Below, piece after piece: positions 16,104 to 23,796 of a DNA stretch of 64,000 bases. The stretch is taken from assembly GCF_027497235.1 (NCBI RefSeq), contig NZ_CP114902.1, positions 6,536,001 through 6,600,000 of the forward strand. The letters are read 5' to 3'. This DNA comes from Micromonospora sp. WMMD1128 (GTDB lineage Bacteria > Actinomycetota > Actinomycetes > Mycobacteriales > Micromonosporaceae). Made by a program: the position numbers and the translations under genes. Numbering within the stretch: position 1 is the first letter of the stretch; each line of letters starts with the position of its first letter. The notes beneath the pieces are model-generated. The model was not told where the DNA came from and did no database searches. It was given only the letters and a program-made list of their open reading frames with translations.

Positions 16104-16298
16104 ATGTCGAACCCGGACCTCGCCGGTTTGGTGTGGCGCAAGTCCACCCGCAGCGACTCCAACGGCGGCGCGTGTGTCGAGGTGGCCGACCTCTGCGACG
16201 GGGTGGCCGTTCGAGACAGCAAGGACAGGACCGGTCCCGCGTTGGCCTTCGACGCCACGGGTTGGCGCACCTTCATCGACTCTCTTAAGAGCAACTAA
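16104..16298 (+). CDS. DUF397 protein, partner of the XRE-DUF5753 regulator
   Basis: A complete 64-residue DUF397 protein with the family signature VWRKSTRSDSNGGACVEVA, then VAVRDSKDRTGPALAF and WRTFIDSLK. DUF397 proteins are small cytosolic partners of the preceding XRE-DUF5753 protein; some pairs behave like an antitoxin-toxin or regulator-antiregulator couple. ATG 16104 has an AGAGG site 7 nt upstream, and the gene is clearly in operon with its partner. Confidence 0.93.
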   Translation: MSNPDLAGLVWRKSTRSDSNGGACVEVADLCDGVAVRDSKDRTGPALAFDATGWRTFIDSLKSN

Positions 16299-16585
16299 CC
16301 GTCCGTCAGAGGCCGAAGATCTGCCGGATGCGCTCTTCGACGTGATGCAGTTCGGCGGGTGCCAGCCGGCCGAGTAGTCGGCGCGGGCGAGGTTTGTTGA
16401 CTCCGTCAGCGGCGATCGACCATTATCGCGACCCTGAGTAACTGTAAGGGACGAATCGGGTATCGATTACGCTGCGTTGCGCGGAGATGGCTAACCCTGT
16501 CGCCTCGCTCCACCTCTCGATCCGTAAAACCGATCCTGAACTGGGCGGATGCTCATGGCCCGGATCTACCACCCTTTCCCCTCCG

Positions 16586-16664
16586 GCTGCCTTTGCTCTG
16601 CAGCCACCCGCGCAGCGGGGACCGTGCGTTACCGCTGCGTCGGCGGCTGCAGAGCAAAGGCAGC
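16586..16664. repeat. long perfect inverted repeat, intergenic
   Basis: A perfect 20-bp inverted repeat: arms 16586-16605 (GCTGCCTTTGCTCTGCAGCC) and 16645-16664, with a 39-nt spacer. The stem would form a very stable hairpin. The core TTTGCTCTGCAGCC seems familiar from Micromonospora intergenic regions, so it may be a dispersed REP-like element. Both strands show spurious open frames across it because of the symmetry. Confidence 0.75.
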
Positions 16665-16742
16665 AGAGAGGTACTTGTCTTCCGCCTCTTTGGCGACACA
16701 CAGAGTGACGAGCGCTGAGTCCGGCGGGTAGGTGTCGGGGTA

Positions 16743-16796
16743 GGCCGGGGCCAGCGGCCGGGGTCAGCGGCCGGGGTCAGCGGCCGGGTCAGCGGT
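16743..16796. repeat. 13-bp tandem repeat array
   Basis: About four imperfect copies of AGCGGCCGGGGTC lie head to tail. The first and last copies are degenerate. No coding frame or known function. Confidence 0.7.
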
Positions 16797-16812
16797 CTGA
16801 TCAACACCAGCA

Positions 16813-16875
16813 CGGCGAAGTGGCGGCATCGACCGCGCCCGGATGGCGCCACTTCGGCGAGGTGGTGGCGATCGG
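16813..16875. repeat. palindromic element, copy 1 (second copy at 45366)
   Basis: The 35 bp at 16841-16875 match the reverse complement of 45366-45400 at 31 of 35 positions; the shared core is GGATGGCGCCACTTCGGCGA. In this copy the core also pairs with an upstream arm (16813-16830 with 16842-16859, 2 mismatches of 18) and can fold into a hairpin. Probably a dispersed intergenic repeat. Confidence 0.7.
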
Positions 16876-16890
16876 CCCACGCCCCGGACA

Positions 16891-16914
16891 GAGGCAGAGG
16901 CAGAGGCAGAGGCA
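16891..16914. repeat. GAGGCA hexanucleotide repeat, 4 copies
   Basis: Four perfect head-to-tail copies of GAGGCA end 18 bp before the stop of the CDP-alcohol phosphotransferase gene. The copy number might vary between strains. Confidence 0.8.
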
Positions 16915-16932
16915 GGCGCGCCGGGGGAGCCC

Positions 16933-17655
16933 TCAGCGCAGTGCGGCGCGGGCGGAGAAGGCGATGCTGGCGAGCAGGAAGCCGCCGTTGACGACGGTGA
17001 ACGCCACCATCACCCAGAACGCCAGCGCGGGCGCGAACACCAGCACCAGGCCGGCCACGAAGATCACCGCGCCGTAGTCGCGGACCAGCTTCACCACCCG
17101 GACCGGCAGCGACGTCGAGGTGACCATGCTTGCCGCGTTCGGGCCGGACTGCATCACCGACGTCACCAGGTTGACCATCCAGGTTCCGGCGAAGACCGCC
17201 ACCAGCCACACCGGCGTCGTCGGCCGCTGCGCCACCGCCGTGGCGGCCAGAGCGGCCACCAGCGCGATCTGGGCGGCCACGTCGCAGAGCACGTCGATCC
17301 GGGCGCCGGCCGCGCTGCCCTGCCCGGTCACCCGGGCGAGCTGCCCGTCGGCGCAGTCGAGCGCGTACGCGATCTGCCAGCCGACCAGGGCGACCAGGCC
17401 GACCACCCAGGCCGGGACGGTGCCGGCGGCCACGTCGTCGGCGAGCGCGACCACGGTCACCGAGGCGGCCAGCCCCAGCACCAGGTTGGCAAGGGTCAAC
17501 GCGGTCGGGCGCAGGCCCAGCCGCTGGGCGACGAGCGCGAACGCCGCCCCGATCCACTGGCTGATCGACTCGCTGAACAGGCCGCCACCCCGGTTGACCC
17601 GGTGGAAGTCAGCGACGGTGGGACGGGGCTCAGCCAAGGCGGTCGCGGAGGGCAC
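16933..17655 (-). CDS. CDP-alcohol phosphotransferase family membrane protein
   Basis: A 240-residue integral membrane enzyme with about six membrane segments. The CDP-OH signature lies at about residues 99-124, with the aspartates of DCADGQLAR and ARIDVLCD conserved. Such enzymes replace CMP of a CDP-alcohol by an alcohol to make a phosphodiester lipid or polar lipid headgroup. The GTG start at 17655 lies 26 bp inside the preceding dehydrogenase gene, so the three genes 19416-16933 are translationally coupled. The neighbours suggest that the cassette makes and uses its own activated polyol or amino-alcohol phosphate; the product is unknown. Confidence 0.88.
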   Translation of the reverse strand: MPSATALAEPRPTVADFHRVNRGGGLFSESISQWIGAAFALVAQRLGLRPTALTLANLVLGLAASVTVVALADDVAAGTVPAWVVGLVALVGWQIAYALDCADGQLARVTGQGSAAGARIDVLCDVAAQIALVAALAATAVAQRPTTPVWLVAVFAGTWMVNLVTSVMQSGPNAASMVTSTSLPVRVVKLVRDYGAVIFVAGLVLVFAPALAFWVMVAFTVVNGGFLLASIAFSARAALR

Positions 17656-18697
17656 CGGCGTAGTCTGCCAGCCGCTCCCGGGTCTCGGAAGCCGACATCG
17701 CCAGGTGTTCGAGGATGGTGTAGCGGTCCGGCCGGGTGGCGGGCGCGAACTGCACCGCCTCGACGAACTGGTGGTCGGTCAGCTCTACCTCGGCCGGCAG
17801 CCGGGGCAGCCCGTGCCGGGCCAGGCAGGCGGACATCTCGGCGAACCGGCGCTCGTCGCCGCGTAGGAACGTGCAGAACAACGCGCCCAGCCCGGCCAGC
17901 TCGCCGTGCGAGGCGGTGCCGGGAAAGAGCGCGTCGATCGCGTGCATGATCTCGTGGCAGCCGCCGCTGGACGGGCGGCTGGTGCCGCAGACCGCCATCG
18001 CCAGGCCGCTGGAGATCAGCGCCTCGGCCAGCACCGTGACGAACGCGTCGTCGGTCATGTCGCCCGGGTGGTTGAGCACCGCCTCGGCGCCGGCCCGGGC
18101 CAGCGACGCGGCCAGCCCGTCGACCGGCTCACCGCGTACCTGGCGGGCCAGCTCCCAGTCGGCGAGCGCGCTGATGTTGCTCACCACGTCGCCGATGCCG
18201 GCGCGGTTGTGCCGCTCCGGTCCGGCCTCCACGAAGTCCAGGTCGACGATCACCGCGATCGGGATGTGCACCCCGTAGGAGCCCTTCAGGCCCTCGGTGA
18301 TCAGGCTGGCCACCGGCGAGGCGATCCCGTCGTTGGCGAGCGCGGTCGCCACCGTCACCATCGGCAGCCCACGCCGGGTCGCCGCGTACTTCGCCACGTC
18401 GATGGTCTTGCCGCCGCCGATGCCGACCACCGCGTCGTACGACCGGGAGCGCAGCTTGCCGCCCAACTCGTCGGCGGCGTCCAGAGTGCCCCCGGCCACG
18501 GTGAACACGTCCGCCGACCGCAGCGACGGCCGGATCAGCTCGGCGATCTTCTCGCCCTGCCCCGGCCCGACCACCACGGCGACGTCACCACCGGCGGAGA
18601 TCCGGCCGTCGGAGAGGATCGACGCCAGGTCCGCCACCGCGCCCCGCCGCACGTCGATGTGCAGCGGGGTGAGGACGCTACGGGCTAGTAGCGGCAC
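17630..18697 (-). CDS. iron-containing dehydrogenase, glycerol-1-phosphate dehydrogenase-like
   Basis: A 355-residue member of the iron-dependent alcohol dehydrogenase/sn-glycerol-1-phosphate dehydrogenase superfamily. Nucleotide-binding GIGGGKTIDVAKYAA and PMVTVATALANDGIASP match the G1PDH/AraM group. Metal-binding histidines are expected in GGCHEIMHAID and SHGELAGLG. G1PDH-type enzymes reduce a keto-polyol phosphate such as dihydroxyacetone phosphate with NAD(P)H. GTG start 18697 overlaps the nucleotidyltransferase gene by 13 bp, and its end overlaps the CDP-alcohol phosphotransferase gene. It probably makes the polyol phosphate that its neighbours activate and transfer; the substrate is inferred. 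Confidence 0.85.
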   Translation of the reverse strand: MPLLARSVLTPLHIDVRRGAVADLASILSDGRISAGGDVAVVVGPGQGEKIAELIRPSLRSADVFTVAGGTLDAADELGGKLRSRSYDAVVGIGGGKTIDVAKYAATRRGLPMVTVATALANDGIASPVASLITEGLKGSYGVHIPIAVIVDLDFVEAGPERHNRAGIGDVVSNISALADWELARQVRGEPVDGLAASLARAGAEAVLNHPGDMTDDAFVTVLAEALISSGLAMAVCGTSRPSSGGCHEIMHAIDALFPGTASHGELAGLGALFCTFLRGDERRFAEMSACLARHGLPRLPAEVELTDHQFVEAVQFAPATRPDRYTILEHLAMSASETRERLADYAGALRDRLG

Positions 18698-19416
18698 GCG
18701 ATCTCCCGCGCCCGGGCCAGGTCCTCGTGGTTGTCGACCTCGACCCAGGAGACGTCCCCGATCGGCGCCGCCCGCACCTCGCCGCCCCGGTCGGCGAACT
18801 CCTGGTAGCCGTCCTCGTAGTAGAGGTTCGGGTCACGCCGCCACGTCGCCTCCAGCGCGTCGGCGAGCGCGTCGGCCACCTGCGGCTCGATCAGCGTCGC
18901 GCCGATGTACTCGCCGTACGCCTCGCCCGGGTCCATCAGCTTGGTGATCCGGGTGAGCTGGCCGGCGGCGTCGAAGGTCGTCTTCATCTCCTCCTCGGCC
19001 AGCGGCTTGAGCGTGTCCACGGCAAGCAGGACGCCCGGCCCGCGCTCGGCCAGCAGCGTCTTCTCCACGCTCACCGGGTGCACGGTGTCGCCGTTGACGA
19101 GCAGCACGCCCCGGGAGAAGTGCTCCCGGGCCAGCCAGAGCGAGTAGGCGTTGTTCCACTCCTCCGCCTTGTCGTTGTCGACAAGCGTGATCGTGACGCC
19201 GTACTTCTCCGCCAGCTCGGCCTGCCGCTGCCGGACCGCGTCGGCCGCGTAGCCGACCACGATCACGACCTCGGTCAGCCCCACCGCGGCGAGGTTGCGC
19301 AACGCGATGTCGAGGATGGTGATCTCCCCGTCGACCGGCACCAGGGCCTTGGGCAGGGTGTCCGTGTACGGCCGCAGCCGGCGCCCCGCACCCGCGGCGA
19401 GCACCATCCCGATCAT
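18685..19416 (-). CDS. sugar/polyol-phosphate nucleotidyltransferase
   Basis: A 243-residue cytoplasmic nucleotidyltransferase. The start pattern MVLAAGAGRRLRPYTDTLPKAL is the NTP-binding signature (residues 4-25); VLLVNGDTVH holds a metal-binding Asp, and VSWVEVDNHEDLARA closes the active site. The group includes phosphocholine and polyol-phosphate cytidylyltransferases. The following CDP-alcohol phosphotransferase suggests CTP as donor. ATG 19416 has a GAAGAGGAG site 9 nt upstream, and this is the first gene of the coupled three-gene cassette. Confidence 0.87.
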   Translation of the reverse strand: MIGMVLAAGAGRRLRPYTDTLPKALVPVDGEITILDIALRNLAAVGLTEVVIVVGYAADAVRQRQAELAEKYGVTITLVDNDKAEEWNNAYSLWLAREHFSRGVLLVNGDTVHPVSVEKTLLAERGPGVLLAVDTLKPLAEEEMKTTFDAAGQLTRITKLMDPGEAYGEYIGATLIEPQVADALADALEATWRRDPNLYYEDGYQEFADRGGEVRAAPIGDVSWVEVDNHEDLARAREIACRY

Positions 19417-19501
19417 GCCGACACGCTCCTCTTCTCGACCGATTCCACGAGGCGAGGATAACGTCGGCAGCCCGGCGCTCCGGGTGCAGCCCGTGATCGC
19501 C

Positions 19502-19951
19502 CTACAGCCCGATCGACCGCAGCGCGGCGAAGCCGTCCGCCAGGATCCGCCGGATCATCCCGTCGTTCACGTCCCGGTGCTCGTCGAGCAGGGCGATGTC
19601 CCGCTCCGCCAGCCAGCGGAACTCGGTGTGCTCGGTCGGCTCCAGGCGGGGCCGGCTCAGGTCGCCGTCCACCCGGACCAGGAAGTCGGTCTCCACCCGG
19701 GTCAGCCCGTCGTCAGCGGTGTAGCGGTATTCGCCGACCAGGCCCAGCACGTGCGACACCGTCCAGCCGGTCTCCTCGGTGACCTCCCGGCGCAGCGCGT
19801 CGTCGATCTCCTCACCCGGCTCCAGGTGGCCGCCCGCGATGTCCCAGCAGTTGGGGAAGAGGCGTCGCCCGGGGGCGCGGCGCTGCACGAAGATGCGGCT
19901 GTCGTCGTCGACGATCAGCGCGCCGGCGCAGCGGAGGGGGTCGGTGGGCAC
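19502..19951 (-). CDS. Nudix hydrolase
   Basis: A 149-residue hydrolase of nucleoside-diphosphate-linked compounds. A complete Nudix box runs from about residue 40 to 62 (GHLEPGEEIDDALRREV then TEETGW), with the metal-binding REVTEE glutamates intact. The GTG start at 19951 has no ribosome site and may be leaderless. Substrate unknown; the 85-bp gap to the cassette downstream leaves open whether they share a transcript. Confidence 0.9.
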   Translation of the reverse strand: MPTDPLRCAGALIVDDDSRIFVQRRAPGRRLFPNCWDIAGGHLEPGEEIDDALRREVTEETGWTVSHVLGLVGEYRYTADDGLTRVETDFLVRVDGDLSRPRLEPTEHTEFRWLAERDIALLDEHRDVNDGMIRRILADGFAALRSIGL

Positions 19952-20063
19952 CCTCCGACCCTAGCCATCCGCGCCGTCTCGGGCGATGCCCCTTCTTGTC
20001 CCGGTACGCATCGATGGCCCACCATGTCCGTACCCAGTCGCCGTCCCACAGGAGTGATGTGTG

Positions 20064-20456
20064 ATGCAGGTACGGGAAGCGATGTCCAACGAGGTTCTCG
20101 TGGTCGGCCCGGAGCACACGCTCCGCCAGGCGGCCCGGATGATGTCGGCCCGCGGTGTCGGGTCGGCGGTCGTGATCGACCCGGACTCCGAGGGAGTCGG
20201 GATCATGACCGAACGCGACGTGTTGAAGGCGATCGGAGCCGGGCTCGACCCGGACGTCGAGCGTACCGCCGCCCACCTGACCTGGGACGTCGTCTACGCC
20301 GGCCCGGACTGGACGATCGAGGAGGCGGCTGCGGCGATGGCCCGGGGCGGGTTCCGCCACCTGGTGGTGCTCGACGGCCGGGAGGTGGCCGGCGTCATCT
20401 CGGTACGTGACCTGATGCGGGTCTGGGCACGGGAACACGCACCGACCCGCGCCTGA
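20064..20456 (+). CDS. two-CBS-domain protein
   Basis: A 130-residue stand-alone protein made of two CBS motifs (about 8-58 and 72-120), which form one Bateman module that usually binds adenosyl nucleotides. Typical stretches are ARGVGSAVVIDPDSEGVGIM, TERDVLKAI and FRHLVVLDGREVAGVISVRD. ATG 20064 lies 9 nt after an AGGAG site; GTG 20061 is equally possible. Monocistronic, ending in a strong terminator. Confidence 0.93.
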   Translation: MQVREAMSNEVLVVGPEHTLRQAARMMSARGVGSAVVIDPDSEGVGIMTERDVLKAIGAGLDPDVERTAAHLTWDVVYAGPDWTIEEAAAAMARGGFRHLVVLDGREVAGVISVRDLMRVWAREHAPTRA

Positions 20457-20462
20457 ACGGGC

Positions 20463-20492
20463 GATGGCCCGGCCGATACCGGCCGGGCCATC
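20463..20492. terminator. bidirectional terminator hairpin
   Basis: A perfect 13-bp inverted repeat GATGGCCCGGCCG (20463-20475) and CGGCCGGGCCATC (20480-20492) with a 4-nt loop lies between the convergent CBS and malectin-protein genes. There is no T-run, as is common in GC-rich actinomycetes. Confidence 0.85.
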
Positions 20493-20524
20493 GTCGTGCG
20501 GGGTGTCGCGGTCGTGCCGTCCCG

Positions 20525-23500
20525 TCAGGGGCCGACGAAGACCGCGGTGCCGCGCCAGTCCACGTCGTCGACGGTCGGACCGCTGAGCACCGTGGCGGTG
20601 TCGGTCGGCACGCCGTCCGACCACGCCATCGAGGACAGGCTGCCGTTGCTCCGGGAGACGACGTAGAGCTTCTCGCCGTCCAGGATCAGGCCGCCCGCGT
20701 CGGCGAAGGCGGTGGTCCCGGCGACCGTGAACCGCTCCGCGCCGACCGTGCCGGTGTCCGGTGCGAACCCACGCCAGAACAGGGTGCGCTGGCCGGCGAG
20801 CGTGTAGTAGACCCGGCCCTTGGAGTAGAACATGGCCGTCACGTTCGGCAGCTCGGCGGAGAAGTTGACAGTCATGCCCGCGTACGTCGAGCCCTCGGGC
20901 GCGGAGCCGGTCTCGATCAGGTCCCACTTCTCGTCGTGGTACGGGTCGAGCTTCTTCGGGGTGCCGAACTCGGTGCCGTCGAACGAGCGCTTGTAGAGGT
21001 TGCCGCCGACGCCGTAGAACAGGTCACCGCCGACCCAGAACGCGCCCTTGACGCCCGACCACCGGGTGTCGTCGGGGTTCGGCACCGACATCGCGGTGCC
21101 GACCGTGCTCGCGCCGTCGTACGACCGCTTGGTGATGCTGTCGACGGTGGTGGCCGGCGGCACCGGCGGCAGCTTGACGATCTCGATGCCCTGGACCAGC
21201 GGGTTCTCCAGGACCCGACCGAAGTCGACGTCGATGTTGCCGTCGCTGGTGACCGAGAAGGCGCGCATGGTGCCCTTGTTGGTGGCGCCGATCGCGGCGA
21301 TCGGGTCGAAGTTGCTCAGTTTCAGCACGCCGTCGACGCTGACGTTGAACTTGCGCTTCCCAGCGGTGGAAGTGCCGTTGTAGCGGTTGGCGAGGTAGAG
21401 CCGCACCTGCACCGGGGTGCCGGCCGGCACCGGGAAGTCCCACTGCATGTCCGGTGCGGGCGCCTCGTCCCAGCGCTCGCTGTTGAACACCTCGACCGGC
21501 GTGTCCGCCGGCACCGTGGCGTCGAACGAGGCGTTCGTGCCGTACGTCAGGACCTGGCTGCCGGCGTTGTGGTATTCGCTCGGCGCGGTCGGGCTGTCAC
21601 CGGCCCAGGCCGGCCCGCTCGGCGCGGCCAGCTCGGCACCGCCCGCGTTGACCCGGTAGAGCACGTCCGAGGCATCCGGCGTCGGCGCGGTCTTGACGAT
21701 CTCGATGCCCTGGATCAGCGGGTTCTCCAGCTCGCGGCCGAAGTCGACGTCGACCACGCCGTCGCTGACCACGGAGAAGGACTGCATCGTGCCGCGGTCG
21801 GTGCCACCGGCGACGGCGACCGGGTCGAAGTCGTTCAGCTTGAGCACGCCGTCGATGCTGACGTCGAACTTCCGCTTGCCGACGGTGCCCGTCCGGGAGT
21901 AGCGGTTGGCCAGGTAGAGGCGGACGTCGACCCGGGTGCCGGCCGCGACCGGGATGTCCCACTGCATGTCCGGCGCGGCGGCCTCGTCCCACCGCTCGCT
22001 GTTGAACAGCGTCGTCGGGGTGCTCGCCGGGACGGTGTCGTCGAACGTGGCGTTCGTGCTGTACGTCGACACGCTGTTGCCGCTGTTGTGGTGCGGGCTG
22101 GGCGCGGTGGTGCTGTCGGCGGCCCAGTCCGGCCCGCCGTCGGTCGCCGGGATGGCCGGTCCACCGGCGTTGACCCGGTAGAGCACCTCGGTCTGCGCCG
22201 CCCGACCGGCCTGGTAGATGTCGCCGGGCAGGCCCTTCGTGCTGGTCGAGTGCGGGGCGTTGCCGCCGTCCAGCGGGAAGAAGGCCAGCCGCTTCCGCTG
22301 GAATTCGCGGTTGCCGATGTATTCCTGGTCGCTGCCCAGCCAGAGGCCCTGCGGGGTGACAAGCATCTCGGTGACGCCGTAGCCGCGCGGGTGGCGGCCC
22401 GGGTTCCAGGACAGCGGCAGGCCGCTGGCCGGGTCGAGAGCTGCGATGCTGGCCCGCGGCACCGCGCCCGGCGCGGCCTTGTCGCGCCCGAGCGGGTTGT
22501 TCGACCAGCGGAAGTGACCGCCGACGTAGACGGCCTTCTCGCTGATGCCGACGGAGAGGAAGGTGTCGCCGCCGCTGAAGTTGGTCCAGGTCGGCTTCTG
22601 ACCGGCGCCGGTGGCGTCGGTCTCCCAGCGGGCCGCCGAGTCGCAGAGCGTGCCCGGGAAGGAAGCGCCGGTGGTGCCCACCACGAAGTACTTGCCGTCC
22701 GGTGAGAACTGCACGTCCCGTACCCACGAGTCGAACGCGCTGTACTTGCAGGCGCCGGAGTAGCTGTCGGTGTTCCAGTCGGCGACGGTGGCGGAACTCG
22801 CGCCCAGGTTGATCCGCACGATCTGGTCGTGCACGACGCCGTCGGCCTTCTTGAAGTTGCCGATGACCACGAGGTGCTTGCCGTTCGGCGAGACGGTCAT
22901 CTTCTCGACGCCGACGCCGGCCGAGGCACCGCCGTTGGTCGCCGTCCAGTTGTGGTGCTCGGTCAGCGACACGGTGAGGTAGTCGTCGACCGCGCCGGTG
23001 GTCGGGTTGAGCGAGGCGAGCCCGGCCCGGTCGGTGGTCGCGGTGACCGTGCTGAAGATGCCGCCGACGAGCAGGTGGTCGTCGATGAGCGCGAGGTCGC
23101 TGACCGCGCCGTTGAACGCCGGGCCCTTGAAGCCGTCGACCGGGGTGCCGTCGGCGACGTTCAGGAGCACGAGCTTGCGGAAGCTCTTGCCGTCGACCTT
23201 GTTGAACCCACCGGCGAGGTAGACCGTGCCCGGCGTCGGGCCGGCGATCACCGCGGTCACGTCACCGTCGAGCAGCGGCGCGAACGCGTTGTCGATCTTG
23301 CCGGTCGCCTTGTCGAAGGCGAGCACGCCCCGGCGGTCGACCGGGGTGGGCGACGAGCCGCGGTTCTGCGCGTTGGTGAACGAACCGCCGACGATCACCT
23401 TGCTGCCGGCGTCGTAGATGGCCACGACGTTGCCGTCGTTGATGTTCGGCGTCTTGTCCGACGTCGCCTCACCGACAAGCGTGCTGTGGTCGGGTGCGAC

Positions 23501-23611
23501 CGTGGCCGCGGGCGCGGCAAGTGCCGGCACCGGCGTGAACAGGGTGGCGATGCCGAGCACGGCGGCGCCGAAGGCGGACACCGAGCGGTGTCTCAGGAAC
23601 GAGGAAGGCAC
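20525..23611 (-). CDS. secreted protein with two malectin-like domains
   Basis: A 1028-residue exported protein. A Sec signal peptide (1-32) ends in LAAPA. Residues about 40-470 are repeats of the delta-60/beta-propeller kind (VIVGGSFTNAQN, VYLAGGFNKV, LLVGGIFSTV). Two malectin-like domains (about 477-640 and 650-810) are near copies: each starts LYRVNAGG, has FNSERWDEA and ends IQGIEIVK or VQGIEIVK. A C-terminal region (about 815-1028) again looks propeller-like (GNLYKRSFDG). Malectin folds bind sugars, so the protein may bind a surface polysaccharide, possibly the one made by the adjacent locus. It lies 185 bp from the GH26-like gene and may have its own promoter. Confidence 0.88.
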   Translation of the reverse strand: MPSSFLRHRSVSAFGAAVLGIATLFTPVPALAAPAATVAPDHSTLVGEATSDKTPNINDGNVVAIYDAGSKVIVGGSFTNAQNRGSSPTPVDRRGVLAFDKATGKIDNAFAPLLDGDVTAVIAGPTPGTVYLAGGFNKVDGKSFRKLVLLNVADGTPVDGFKGPAFNGAVSDLALIDDHLLVGGIFSTVTATTDRAGLASLNPTTGAVDDYLTVSLTEHHNWTATNGGASAGVGVEKMTVSPNGKHLVVIGNFKKADGVVHDQIVRINLGASSATVADWNTDSYSGACKYSAFDSWVRDVQFSPDGKYFVVGTTGASFPGTLCDSAARWETDATGAGQKPTWTNFSGGDTFLSVGISEKAVYVGGHFRWSNNPLGRDKAAPGAVPRASIAALDPASGLPLSWNPGRHPRGYGVTEMLVTPQGLWLGSDQEYIGNREFQRKRLAFFPLDGGNAPHSTSTKGLPGDIYQAGRAAQTEVLYRVNAGGPAIPATDGGPDWAADSTTAPSPHHNSGNSVSTYSTNATFDDTVPASTPTTLFNSERWDEAAAPDMQWDIPVAAGTRVDVRLYLANRYSRTGTVGKRKFDVSIDGVLKLNDFDPVAVAGGTDRGTMQSFSVVSDGVVDVDFGRELENPLIQGIEIVKTAPTPDASDVLYRVNAGGAELAAPSGPAWAGDSPTAPSEYHNAGSQVLTYGTNASFDATVPADTPVEVFNSERWDEAPAPDMQWDFPVPAGTPVQVRLYLANRYNGTSTAGKRKFNVSVDGVLKLSNFDPIAAIGATNKGTMRAFSVTSDGNIDVDFGRVLENPLVQGIEIVKLPPVPPATTVDSITKRSYDGASTVGTAMSVPNPDDTRWSGVKGAFWVGGDLFYGVGGNLYKRSFDGTEFGTPKKLDPYHDEKWDLIETGSAPEGSTYAGMTVNFSAELPNVTAMFYSKGRVYYTLAGQRTLFWRGFAPDTGTVGAERFTVAGTTAFADAGGLILDGEKLYVVSRSNGSLSSMAWSDGVPTDTATVLSGPTVDDVDWRGTAVFVGP

Positions 23612-23796
23612 AGGCTGCTCCGGGGGGAACGTCGGAGGCGCTGCGGTCGTGGCCGGTGCCGACGTGAGGTGGGGTTACCCGGCCGACCGCAGACGTGAGA
23701 GCAATACTTTCTCGCATCCGGCCGCCGCGCGTCCACCCGGGATCGACCTTTTTGGCCGAGGAAGCGGACCGGGCCGCACGAAAAGACGAGGGATGA

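Larger units (their letters stand above)
16299..16932. other. repeat-rich gene-free gap
   Basis: The 634 bp between the DUF397 gene and the CDP-alcohol phosphotransferase gene hold no convincing gene. They contain a 20-bp-arm inverted repeat, a 13-bp tandem array, a palindromic element shared with position 45366, and a GAGGCA array (each listed separately). Short open frames here arise from the repeats. The stretch 16400-16560 has lower GC and shows nothing recognisable. Confidence 0.7.

Noticed and set aside
16423..16701. 92-codon minus-strand frame with cysteines in the repeat-rich gap
   Set aside because: Its Cys-rich part is read from the 20-bp inverted repeat, and the opposite strand gives an almost equal peptide for the same reason.
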